In this document: positions 5,361 through 12,288 of the stretch, piece by piece
How the letters are laid out: each line of letters opens with the position of its first letter
How positions within the stretch are numbered: position 1 is the stretch's first letter
Origin: Chloroflexota bacterium
Lineage (GTDB): Bacteria; Chloroflexota; Dehalococcoidia; SZUA-161; JAUWZY01
Reading direction: 5' to 3'
DNA: 13,497 nt
NCBI GenBank assembly: GCA_030615045.1
Contig: JAUWZY010000015.1
Location: 1 to 13,497, forward strand
Notes under the pieces: model-generated
Databases searched by the model: none
What the model was told of the DNA's origin: nothing
Seen by the model: the letters and a program-made list of their open reading frames with translations, nothing else
Translations under genes and position numbers: made by a program

Positions 5361-6164
5361 CTACCCCCCTTGAGCTAAAGCCTTTGCCTTCTCATGGGCG
5401 GCGATGACCGCTTGGGCTAAGATAGCCCTCGCCCCTCCTTCCTCAAGCCGGAGCAAACCCTGGGCTGTTGTCCCCCCAGGTGAGGTCACCATGTTGCGCA
5501 GCTCCGCCGGGTGCTTGTCACTTGCCTGCGCCAGCCGCGCCGACCCCAACACCGTCTGTAAGACGAGTTCCTTTGCCAGCTCTAAGGGTAATCCGATATG
5601 CACCGCAGCCTCAATGAGTGCCTCAACGACAAGGAAGATATAAGCAGGGCCACTGCCGCTCACTGCGGTCGCCATATCGATATACCTCTCATCGCTGACA
5701 TAAATCTCCTTGCCCAGCGCTGCCAGAATGGTTCGTGCCCTTTCTCTCTGGGCTGGGCTCACCGCCTCAGTGGCAATCCAGATACAGACCCCTTCTCCAA
5801 CCTGAACCGCGATATTGGGCATCACCCGGACTACAGGGTCATGCCCCAAGCCGTTGCTGATGGTTTTGGTGCTGGCCCCGGCGGCAATGGAGAGCACCAG
5901 CTGGTCTGATCGAAGCTTCCCCCTGAGCTTAGCTAAGACCTTGCCCAGGGACTGCGGTTTAACGGCTAAAATCAGGATGTCGCAACCTATAGCGCTGCGA
6001 TTGTCCGCACTGCATTGGACGCCATATTTCTCCGCTAAAGCTTTGCGCCGGGCCTGGTCGACATCGCTGACCAAAATAGCCTCGGCTTCGACCACTTTCT
6101 TATTGAGCAGCCCAGAGACCATAGCCTCCCCCATAACCCCACCCCCGATGAAGGCGATTTTCAT
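5361..6164 (-). CDS. proC: Pyrroline-5-carboxylate reductase
   Basis: It catalyses the last step of proline synthesis, NAD(P)H-dependent reduction of 1-pyrroline-5-carboxylate, in the cytoplasm. The N-terminal Rossmann motif is IAFIGGGVMGEAM (residues 3-15). The middle carries AVKPQ and VRVMPNIAVQVGEG. The C-terminal dimerisation/active-site domain has SGSGPAYIFLVVEALIEAA and the signature ELRNMVTSPGGTTAQGL. At 267 aa it has the usual length. ATG 6164 lies 18 bases after the small membrane gene, with AAAGGGA as ribosome site. It is part of the yggS-orf-proC-yggT run. No broken or missing key residues were seen. Confidence 0.96.
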   Translation of the reverse strand: MKIAFIGGGVMGEAMVSGLLNKKVVEAEAILVSDVDQARRKALAEKYGVQCSADNRSAIGCDILILAVKPQSLGKVLAKLRGKLRSDQLVLSIAAGASTKTISNGLGHDPVVRVMPNIAVQVGEGVCIWIATEAVSPAQRERARTILAALGKEIYVSDERYIDMATAVSGSGPAYIFLVVEALIEAAVHIGLPLELAKELVLQTVLGSARLAQASDKHPAELRNMVTSPGGTTAQGLLRLEEGGARAILAQAVIAAHEKAKALAQGG

Positions 6165-6182
6165 AACTTATCCCTTTCTGCC

Positions 6183-6377
6183 TTAATGGCCTTTTAATCC
6201 CTTATGGAAAGCCAGTGCCGCCAATAAAGCTGCCATAATTATGGGCACGCCGCTGAAGATAACCATGTATATACCCGCGTCCACCTGCTTCACCGCCAGA
6301 TACAAGCCACTGCCACCACAAGCTAATCCAATCCCCGTGAGGAGGAAACATAATAGCCAAAGATTTCGGCTCCTCAT
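6183..6377 (-). CDS. Small two-helix membrane protein (64 aa), unknown function
   Basis: The 64-residue product consists almost wholly of two hydrophobic helices (about 6-28 and 36-57) with short basic ends (MRSRN, HKGLKGH). Its ATG overlaps the yggS stop codon (ATGA, 6374-6377), so it is translated by coupling to yggS and is very likely real. I recognise no named family. It occupies the place held by sepF between ylmE (yggS) and ylmG (yggT) in Gram-positive division clusters, but it has no SepF features, since SepF is a soluble protein with an amphipathic N-terminus. A role connected with the membrane or division site is only suggested by position. Confidence 0.7.
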   Translation of the reverse strand: MRSRNLWLLCFLLTGIGLACGGSGLYLAVKQVDAGIYMVIFSGVPIIMAALLAALAFHKGLKGH

Positions 6378-7036
6378 TGGCGAGGCCCAAAAATAGCGCG
6401 ACCGATGCGGACCATAGTGGCTCCCTCTTCGATGGCGACCTCGAAGTCATCGGTCATGCCCATCGACAGGTGCTCCAGCCCCGACGAGTCCCTGAGCTGG
6501 CGCAGCCGCCGAAATACCGGCCGCACCTCTTCCTGGTCTTCAACCCAAGGGGCAATGGTCATCAGCCCCTTTACCTCCAGATTGGGCAGTTGCGAGATTT
6601 GCTTTATGGCCGAGGGGAGTTCCTCCCCAGCGAAGCCAAACTTGCTCTCCTCGCCGGCGATACTGACCTCGAGCAGAATGGGAATTGTCCGCTCGGCGCG
6701 GCGGCTCAACACCTCGGCCAGCTTTACCGAGTCAACGCTGTGGATTATATCAAATAGCTCCAGCGCTGTCTTCGCCTTGTTTGTTTGCAGATGCCCCACC
6801 AAGTGCCAGGTGGGGCGGGAGCCAAGATTTGCCAGCAGCGGCAGCTTGGCCACTGCCTCCTGGACGCGGTTCTCGCCGAAGTGCCTGATGCCGGCTTGGA
6901 AAGCAGCCTCGATCTGGGCCGGCGTTATCGTCTTGGTCACCACCACCAGAGTCACCTCATCCGGCGAGCGCCCTGCTTTATCGCAAGCCCGCGCGATGCG
7001 CTTTTCAACTTGTTGGACGTTTGCTTCAATGGTCAT
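6374..7036 (-). CDS. yggS: YggS family pyridoxal-phosphate homeostasis protein
   Basis: This is a PLP-binding protein with an alanine-racemase-like barrel that keeps vitamin B6 and amino-acid pools balanced; no enzymatic turnover is established. From ATG 7036 it is 220 aa, normal for the family. Motifs in order: the PLP lysine in LVVVTKT (Lys35), HFGENRVQE, WHLVGHLQTNK, the SVDS segment, GLMTIAP, LSMGMTDDFEVAIEEGATMVRIG and RAIFG. The frame is open upstream to 7090, but the family begins at this Met. The only good ribosome-like sequence (AGGAGG complement, 7052-7058) is 15 bases away inside the preceding gene; GTG 7063 is a weaker alternative. It overlaps the upstream hypothetical gene by 11 bases and the downstream small gene by 4. 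Confidence 0.95.
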   Translation of the reverse strand: MTIEANVQQVEKRIARACDKAGRSPDEVTLVVVTKTITPAQIEAAFQAGIRHFGENRVQEAVAKLPLLANLGSRPTWHLVGHLQTNKAKTALELFDIIHSVDSVKLAEVLSRRAERTIPILLEVSIAGEESKFGFAGEELPSAIKQISQLPNLEVKGLMTIAPWVEDQEEVRPVFRRLRQLRDSSGLEHLSMGMTDDFEVAIEEGATMVRIGRAIFGPRQ

Positions 7037-7445
7037 ATACGACTGGCTTAACCTCCTCCACACTTTCTTCCGCTGCTTTCCGCCTTGCAACTATTCGTTG
7101 TATTGATTCTCTAACAAAATCCTTACGCCGACGAAGTAACTTTGCGGTCTTTTCTACTTCACGTTCAACAAGTGTCAAGTAGTTCCCTAAAAACGGTTCG
7201 GTAATCACATCTATCTGGTAAGTATCATGTCTATTTGCTGAATGATATTCTTTGCGAAATTGAATATGGTTTGATTTCTTCAATTTGAAGTCACCCGCCA
7301 CAGAAAAGGCCTCATACAGAGAGCCCTGTAGAACAATCAGTGGATAATAGATTCGTATATCTATTGGTTCAGGTTCATCACTGGGAGGAACCCAGCTTTC
7401 ATGAAATTCCTTGATTTCTGCTTCTACCGCTGTAATTAAAACCAT
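7026..7445 (-). CDS. Hypothetical protein, probable C-terminal part of a split nuclease-like gene (139 aa)
   Basis: I recognise no named domain. It has a mixed N-terminal half (VLITAVEAEIKEF, IRIYYPLIVLQGSLYEAFSV, QIDVITEPFLGNYL) and a basic helical C-terminus (KLLRRRKDFVRESIQRIVARRKAAEE). ATG 7445 has no ribosome site. It lies in the same frame as the upstream 178-aa gene, separated only by one TAG (7458-7460) and four sense codons (H-D-S-I), so both look like one gene of about 322 codons cut by an amber stop. Base composition is visibly more A+T-rich than that of nrdJ and yggS. The gene end overlaps the yggS start by 11 bases. Existence as an independent protein is doubtful. Confidence 0.6.
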   Translation of the reverse strand: MVLITAVEAEIKEFHESWVPPSDEPEPIDIRIYYPLIVLQGSLYEAFSVAGDFKLKKSNHIQFRKEYHSANRHDTYQIDVITEPFLGNYLTLVEREVEKTAKLLRRRKDFVRESIQRIVARRKAAEESVEEVKPVVYDH

Positions 7446-7457
7446 TATGGAATCATG

Positions 7458-7994
7458 CTATTCATCTTGATGCAAAGCAATCCATTCAGGATGTTGCCCC
7501 TTTTTAGCTTGGAATGTGCAATACTGTGTTGCAACCCGACCTTTGCAGTAGTGATGATATCCTTCCATTTCCAAGAAATCTACTAAGGGAATAAAGCGTT
7601 CTTCCTCGGCATCCTGGGCCAAGATTTCAACAGGCATTCCGGATAACTTTACATCCTGACAATGTAAGATACCTGCGATTGGTTGTTTAGTAAAGAAAAC
7701 AACAGGTTGAATATTGTTTTGACATTCGCATAGAATCATACCCGTCACGAAATCAATTTCATTTGGCCCAGCTTTCTCAAAACACGACGCTCGAATGTCT
7801 AATTCTCTTGATTTACCGGTTAACTCGTCAGGATAAGCAGTGTTAGTCTCGACCAAGAAAATTCTTTCGCGCATTATATCTTCGCAGCGTTGTTCAAGCA
7901 AGTATCCTGAGCGCGACAGCGCTTTTCTCATCTCACTCGGCGTGACCTGAGACTTTCCATTTCTACCCATTTGTCTCTTCACTGCCTTCCCCAC
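7458..7994 (-). CDS. Hypothetical protein with PD-(D/E)XK nuclease-like N-terminal pattern (178 aa)
   Basis: The segment SGYLLEQRCEDIMRE, then GKSRELDIRAS (Asp66), then MILCECQNN (Glu90-x-Gln92) follows the order of restriction-like folds: a helix with Glu, a Glu/Asp strand, and an E-x-K/Q strand. The remainder (KQPIAGILHC, VEILAQDAEEERFIPLVDFLE) is unassigned. This is pattern recognition, not a proven family. GTG 7994 is the longest start and lies six bases after the nrdJ stop, without a clear ribosome site; ATG 7970 is an alternative. The frame continues past its TAG into the 139-aa frame. It has lower G+C by eye than its neighbours and sits between nrdJ and yggS, which suggests acquisition. 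Confidence 0.65.
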   Translation of the reverse strand: MGKAVKRQMGRNGKSQVTPSEMRKALSRSGYLLEQRCEDIMRERIFLVETNTAYPDELTGKSRELDIRASCFEKAGPNEIDFVTGMILCECQNNIQPVVFFTKQPIAGILHCQDVKLSGMPVEILAQDAEEERFIPLVDFLEMEGYHHYCKGRVATQYCTFQAKKGQHPEWIALHQDE

Positions 7995-8000
7995 ACTTAA

Positions 8001-10514
8001 TCAGCACTTAGTATAGCCGCAGGCGGGGCAGATGAAGCACCCCTCCTGATAGACCAAAAGCCCACCGCACTCCGGGCACTGCCCGGCCGGGTTACCGGCA
8101 AACTCCGCCTCCTCCCCTTTTCCCTCGGCCTTGTCCTTCCCCTGGAAGGACTTGGGCGCAGGCTCGCCTCTGAGCTGCCGCTCCAGCACCCCGCCGATGG
8201 CATCGGCGCAGGAGAGCACGGCATGACCGCTGTCCCAGGCGATGGAAGGGCACCTGATGCCCTTGAGGTGCTTCACGATCGACTCCACATCGACGCCGGA
8301 CCTGAGGGCCAGGGAGATAAGCCTGGTTATCGCTTCCAGTTGCGCCGAGGCACAGCCACCGGCCTTGCCCAGGCTGGCAAACAACTCGCAGATGCCCCGT
8401 TCATCGGAGTTCACCGTGATGTAGAGATGGCCGCAGCCAGTGGTCACCCTTTCCGTGACCCCGGTGGTGGCTGTTGGTCGCTCCCTCGGCATCACCTTAG
8501 CCCTACCCTCACCAAAGCTCAAAACCTGCGTCTCCCGGCTCCGGTCTCGATAGATGGTTATCCCCTTGCAGCCTTCCCTATAGGCAAGGAGATAGGCCTG
8601 CGCCACGTCATCTCTGCTGGCGTGATAGGGGAAGTTGATCGTTTTGGACACAGCGTTATCGGTATGCCTCTGGAAAGCGGCTTGCATCCTGACATGCCAT
8701 TCCGGTGTGATATCGTGGGAGGTGACAAAGAGTCGCTGCACCCACTCGGGGACCTCGGCCATCCCGTGGACGCTGCCTTTCGCCGCCAGCGTCTGTGCCA
8801 GCTCCTCACTATAGAATTCCTCCCTCCTGGCGACCTGCTCAAACTGGGGGGTTACTTCCAAAAGCTGAGCACCCTCCAGGATATTGCGCACATAGCTCAG
8901 GGCAAACAGGGGCTCGATGCCGCTGGAGCAGCCGGCGATGAGGCTCAGGGTGCCGGTGGGGGCGATAGTGGTCCTGGTGGCGTTCCTGACCCTGGGAGCA
9001 TCGGGCTTATCATAGATGCTGTCGGCAAAGGCAGGGAAGAGCCCTCGTTCCTCAGCCAGCGCCACCGAAGCCGCAGTGGCTTTTTCCTCGATAAATTCCA
9101 TAATCGCCTCGGCGATGTTGAGCGCCTCCTCGCTATCATAAGCTATCCCCAGACTTATCAGCATATCGGCAAAGCCCATGACCCCGAGCCCGATCTTCCT
9201 CGTCGCCTTGGTCCTCTCCTCTATCTCGGGCAGGGGGAATTTGTTGACATCGATCACATTATCCAAGAAGCGAACGGCAAGCCACACCGTCCTCTCCAGC
9301 TTGTCCCAATCTATCTGCAGCATCTCATCCTTGAGGCAGAGCATCTTCGATAAATTGATTGAGCCCAAATTGCAGGACTCAAAAGGGAGCAATGGCTGCT
9401 CGCCGCAGGGGTTGGTGCTTTCGATGGCTCCCAGCTTTGGCACTGGGTTATTCTTGTTTATCCGATCGAGGAATACAAGCCCCGGGTCCCCGGTCAACCA
9501 CGCCATATCCACCATCCTATCGAAGACCTCCCTGGCATTGAGACTGCCCATCACCTCTTTTGTCCTCGGATTGGTGAGCTCGTAATCAGCACCAGCCTCT
9601 ACCGCCTTCATGAAATCCTCGGTCACCGCTACCGAGAGATTGAAGTTGGTGAAGGCACTGGGGTCCCCCTTGGCCTCGATGAACTTGAGGATATCGGGAT
9701 GGTCTACATTCAAGATAGCCATATTAGCGCCGCGGCGCATCCCACCCTGTTTGATGACATCGGTGGCGGTATCAAAGGCGCGCATAAAGGAAACAGGGCC
9801 GCTGGCCACCCCTCCCGTGGAGCCCACCCGGTCCTGCTCCGGCCTCAGCCTGGAGAAGGAAAAACCGGTGCCGCCGCCGCTCTTATGGATCAGGGCAGTG
9901 TATTTCACCGCATTGAAAATCGACTCCATGGAGTCTTCCACCGGGATGACAAAGCAAGCTGAAAGCTGCCCCAGCTCCCGGCCCGCATTCATCAGCGTCG
10001 GCGAGTTGGGCAAGAACTCGAGGTCTGCCATCATCTGATAGAATTCCTTCTCCCTGGACTCGATATCGGCATTGGGATCAGAGATCAAATCGGCACTGGC
10101 TACATGCCGGGCCACGCGGTGGAATAATTCATCTGGCGTTTCCACAACCTTTCCCTCGCTATCCTTTTCCAGATACCTGCGCTGCAATACCACTTGAGCA
10201 TTGGCGGTTAATTCTATAGCCTCAGTTGGCTCCGGCCCTCTCTTTTCCCCTTGTCTCTGCACAAGGAGCTCCCGGGCCAGGGCCTGGATCTCGGCCTCAG
10301 AAATGGGACGCTTTGGCACCTGGGGAGCCAAATGCTCCATCCCGGGCAGGGGTTGACTGCGCTCCAGCCTCCCGATGACCTGCTCGGCAAGCTGCTCCAC
10401 TAAGTCCCGGTCTGAGAGCCCGAGGGACTCGGCAGCAGCGAAGATAGCACGTGCCACCCGATTCTTGAGCTGGCGTTCTGCTTTGTTATTTCTTTTGCGA
10501 GCTCTGGTAGCCAT
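8001..10514 (-). CDS. nrdJ: Adenosylcobalamin-dependent (class II) ribonucleotide reductase (837 aa)
   Basis: It reduces ribonucleotides to deoxyribonucleotides with a B12 radical, for DNA synthesis with or without oxygen. Key residues: the redox Cys in LGQLSACFVIP (Cys187), the catalytic triad in ESTNPCGEQPLLPFESCNLGS (Asn368, Cys370, Glu372; Cys381 follows), and the PTGTLSLIAGCSSGIEP loop (about 519-535). The TGCGHLYITVN...GKAGGCASAQ region typical of the long class II enzymes follows (692-725). The last 25 residues form a zinc-ribbon-like end (CPEC...CPAC, 813-832, plus a final Cys). ATG 10514 overlaps nrdR by 29 bases, so the two are coupled. No cobalamin riboswitch was seen; control is probably by NrdR at the shared promoter. 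Confidence 0.96.
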   Translation of the reverse strand: MATRARKRNNKAERQLKNRVARAIFAAAESLGLSDRDLVEQLAEQVIGRLERSQPLPGMEHLAPQVPKRPISEAEIQALARELLVQRQGEKRGPEPTEAIELTANAQVVLQRRYLEKDSEGKVVETPDELFHRVARHVASADLISDPNADIESREKEFYQMMADLEFLPNSPTLMNAGRELGQLSACFVIPVEDSMESIFNAVKYTALIHKSGGGTGFSFSRLRPEQDRVGSTGGVASGPVSFMRAFDTATDVIKQGGMRRGANMAILNVDHPDILKFIEAKGDPSAFTNFNLSVAVTEDFMKAVEAGADYELTNPRTKEVMGSLNAREVFDRMVDMAWLTGDPGLVFLDRINKNNPVPKLGAIESTNPCGEQPLLPFESCNLGSINLSKMLCLKDEMLQIDWDKLERTVWLAVRFLDNVIDVNKFPLPEIEERTKATRKIGLGVMGFADMLISLGIAYDSEEALNIAEAIMEFIEEKATAASVALAEERGLFPAFADSIYDKPDAPRVRNATRTTIAPTGTLSLIAGCSSGIEPLFALSYVRNILEGAQLLEVTPQFEQVARREEFYSEELAQTLAAKGSVHGMAEVPEWVQRLFVTSHDITPEWHVRMQAAFQRHTDNAVSKTINFPYHASRDDVAQAYLLAYREGCKGITIYRDRSRETQVLSFGEGRAKVMPRERPTATTGVTERVTTGCGHLYITVNSDERGICELFASLGKAGGCASAQLEAITRLISLALRSGVDVESIVKHLKGIRCPSIAWDSGHAVLSCADAIGGVLERQLRGEPAPKSFQGKDKAEGKGEEAEFAGNPAGQCPECGGLLVYQEGCFICPACGYTKC

Positions 10515-11034
10515 GGCCTCGGCCTCCTATAGGGTGCTGCCTCTCGCCCAAGGCACTGAGTTCCTGCTTGGGGAGCAGGGGCAATTGGCTTCCGGCGATT
10601 AAGGTATCCACTTCCTGCTTCATGCTCCCGATATCAGCGAAGGCGCGATAGACGCTGGCGAAGCGGATATAAGCGATATCATCCAGCTTCCTTAGCCGCT
10701 CCATAACCATCTCGCCCACCACCGAGCTCGGGACCTCAGCTTGGCCCAAGCGGCGAAGCTCAGACTCAATGTCATCGACCAGCTTCTCTATGGTGCCAAT
10801 GGGCAGGGGGCGTTTCTCACAAGCCTTCCTAATCCCGGTGAGTAGCTTGTGGCGGCTGAATTCCTCACGCCGCTCATCCTTTTTGACGATGACCAGGTTT
10901 AGGTTTTCCACCCGCTCATAGGTGGTAAATCTGGAGCCGCAGTTAAGGCACTGCCGGCGGCGCCTGATCCCCTGGGACACACCTCGGGAATCGGTCACCT
11001 TGGAATCCTTATAGCCGCAATAGGGACACCTCAT
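10486..11034 (-). CDS. nrdR: Transcriptional repressor NrdR (182 aa)
   Basis: This nucleotide-sensing repressor of ribonucleotide reductase genes begins with its zinc ribbon: CPYC (Cys3, Cys6) and CLNC (Cys29, Cys32), with the conserved TDSRGVSQGIRRRRQC between. The ATP-cone follows (about residues 47-137), including KKDERREEFSRHKLLTGIRKACEKRP and DIAYIRFASVYRAF. At 182 aa it exceeds the usual 150 or so by a Gln/Leu-rich, basic tail, which is the part that overlaps nrdJ. ATG 11034 lies directly after a predicted NrdR box, implying autoregulation. The nrdR-nrdJ order means regulator and target share a transcript. Confidence 0.97.
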   Translation of the reverse strand: MRCPYCGYKDSKVTDSRGVSQGIRRRRQCLNCGSRFTTYERVENLNLVIVKKDERREEFSRHKLLTGIRKACEKRPLPIGTIEKLVDDIESELRRLGQAEVPSSVVGEMVMERLRKLDDIAYIRFASVYRAFADIGSMKQEVDTLIAGSQLPLLPKQELSALGERQHPIGGRGHGYQSSQKK

Positions 11035-11049
11035 ATCAAGATATTGTAT
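11034..11049 (-). promoter_or_regulatory. NrdR box 1 (downstream of the -10)
   Basis: The minus strand reads ATACAATATCTTGATA. It matches the published NrdR-box consensus acaCwAtATaTwGtgt at about 11 of 16 positions, including the whole core CAATATnTTG. It ends on the A of the nrdR start codon, so bound NrdR would block early elongation. Confidence 0.65.
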
Positions 11050-11058
11050 TTTCCCATT

Positions 11059-11087
11059 AGACTAGCACAAAATGTAGGGAAAGTCAA
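11059..11087 (-). promoter_or_regulatory. nrdR-nrdJ promoter
   Basis: On the minus strand TTGACT (11082-11087) and TAGTCT (11059-11064) are spaced by 17 bases, with TGC directly before the -10 (extended -10). The transcript start would be near 11052, about 18 bases before the nrdR ATG. A predicted NrdR box fills the spacer. Confidence 0.7.
11065..11080 (-). promoter_or_regulatory. NrdR box 2 (between -35 and -10)
   Basis: On the + strand it reads GCACAAAATGTAGGGA, about 10 of 16 matches to the consensus, with a better left half (CACAAAAT). It starts 15 bases after box 1, giving 31 bases between centres, the spacing known for paired NrdR boxes. On sequence alone it is the weaker site. Confidence 0.5.
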
Positions 11088-11105
11088 GGGTTTTGGCATA
11101 CAAAG

Positions 11106-11130
11106 GCGGGAAGCCCAAAGGGCTTCCCGC
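11106..11130 (-). terminator. Terminator of ftsZ
   Basis: GCGGGAAGCCC and GGGCTTCCCGC form a perfect 11-pair stem around three bases, 35 bases downstream of the ftsZ stop. On the minus strand only a short T run (CTTTG) follows, so it may be leaky. It separates ftsA-ftsZ from the nrdR promoter. Confidence 0.65.
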
Positions 11131-11165
11131 TATCTCAGTTGCCAAGCACTTTATTTAGGCTCTTA

Positions 11166-12287
11166 TCACCTTCGCAGCGGGCGACGACGCAGGAAGGTCG
11201 GGGTATCTAGTTTCTCCTCCTCCTCCAAAAACTTGAGCAGCTGACGCATCTCCTCCCCCTTGGGCAGGGCAGCTTTCCGCTTCGCCGAGAACCCGGTGGC
11301 GATAAGGGTTAAGCGGACCTCGCTCTCCAGTTTGGGGTCATAGACCGCACCGAAGACGATGTTTGCCTCGGGATCGACTGCGCCTCGGATGATCTCAGCG
11401 GCCTCACTGACTTCATGAAGGGTAGTCTGAGTAATGTCCCCGGTGATGTTCAACAGGACAGATCTTGCCCCCTCGATGGAGACATCGAGCAACGGGCTGG
11501 TGATAGCGGCTTGAGCAGCATCTCGGGCCCGATTACGGCCGCCGGCTTGTCCGATGGCCAGCCAGGCAGGACCGGCATCCTTCATTACCGCTTTGACATC
11601 GGCAAAGTCGAGGTTGATGACCCCCGGGGTTGTGATTAGCCCGGTGATCGCCTGCACGCCCTGACTCACTATATCGTCCACCATCTTGAAGGCGTCATCC
11701 ATTAGTAAGTCGCGATTGCAGATGGCCAGTAGCCGTTCATTAGGGATGAGGATCACGGTATCAACATTTTCCGCCAGGCGAGCGATGCCTTCCTCAGCCA
11801 CCTTTTGTCGCCTTGCCCCCTCAAAGGCGAAGGGTCTGGTGACGATGCCGACGGTCAGAATCCCCGCTTCTTTGGCCAGCTCAGCGACCACCGGTGCCGC
11901 CCCGGTTCCGGTGCCACCGCCCATGCCAGCGGTGATGAACAGCATATCGCAGCCACTGATAAGATCTCGCAAAAGGTCACGGCTCTCCTCTGCTGCCTCC
12001 AGCCCCACTTCAGGGTCACCGCCGACACCAAGGCCTCTGGTCAGCTTTGGCCCGATCTGAATCCTGTTCGGGGCTTCGGCATACAGTAATGCCTGGGCAT
12101 CGGTGTTCGCCGCGATAAATTCCACCCCCCCGATTCCCTCGCGAACCATTCTGCTCACGGCATTGCTGCCACCCCCACCAAGCCCCACAACCTTGATCTT
12201 AGACAATGTGGGAACGAATTGTGCGTCAAACATGATCTCCCCCTTTCTTCCCCGGCTTACTTCCCCCTCTTGGGGAAACTCGAACAT
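11166..12287 (-). CDS. ftsZ: Cell division protein FtsZ (373 aa)
   Basis: This tubulin-like GTPase builds the division ring. The nucleotide-binding KVVGLGGGGSNAV (about residues 32-44), the tubulin signature GGGTGTG (123-129), and the catalytic T7 loop NLDFADVKAVM (225-235) are all intact. The C-terminal peptide LDTPTFLRRR resembles the conserved tail that binds FtsA; the linker before it is very short. ATG 12287 has GGAGG seven bases upstream, formed by the last codons of ftsA; ATG 12233 (355 aa, with GGGGGAG nearby) is an equally plausible start. Only one base separates it from the ftsA stop, so ftsA and ftsZ form one operon. Confidence 0.97.
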   Translation of the reverse strand: MFEFPQEGEVSRGRKGEIMFDAQFVPTLSKIKVVGLGGGGSNAVSRMVREGIGGVEFIAANTDAQALLYAEAPNRIQIGPKLTRGLGVGGDPEVGLEAAEESRDLLRDLISGCDMLFITAGMGGGTGTGAAPVVAELAKEAGILTVGIVTRPFAFEGARRQKVAEEGIARLAENVDTVILIPNERLLAICNRDLLMDDAFKMVDDIVSQGVQAITGLITTPGVINLDFADVKAVMKDAGPAWLAIGQAGGRNRARDAAQAAITSPLLDVSIEGARSVLLNITGDITQTTLHEVSEAAEIIRGAVDPEANIVFGAVYDPKLESEVRLTLIATGFSAKRKAALPKGEEMRQLLKFLEEEEKLDTPTFLRRRPLRR

Positions 12288-12288
12288 G

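Noticed and set aside
6405..7106. Open frame of 233 codons on the + strand opposite yggS
   Set aside because: It is antisense to a well-supported gene and its Ser/Arg-rich composition is typical of shadow frames.
8223..9353. Long open frame (376 codons) on the + strand opposite nrdJ
   Set aside because: It is the antisense of a clear, high-identity-motif reductase gene with G+C-rich codons, has no ribosome site, and the translation shows no recognisable domain.
10515..11165. Cobalamin riboswitch upstream of the B12-dependent reductase
   Set aside because: The only leader space is the short nrdR 5' region (about 18 bases after the promoter), and no B12-box-like sequence is seen.
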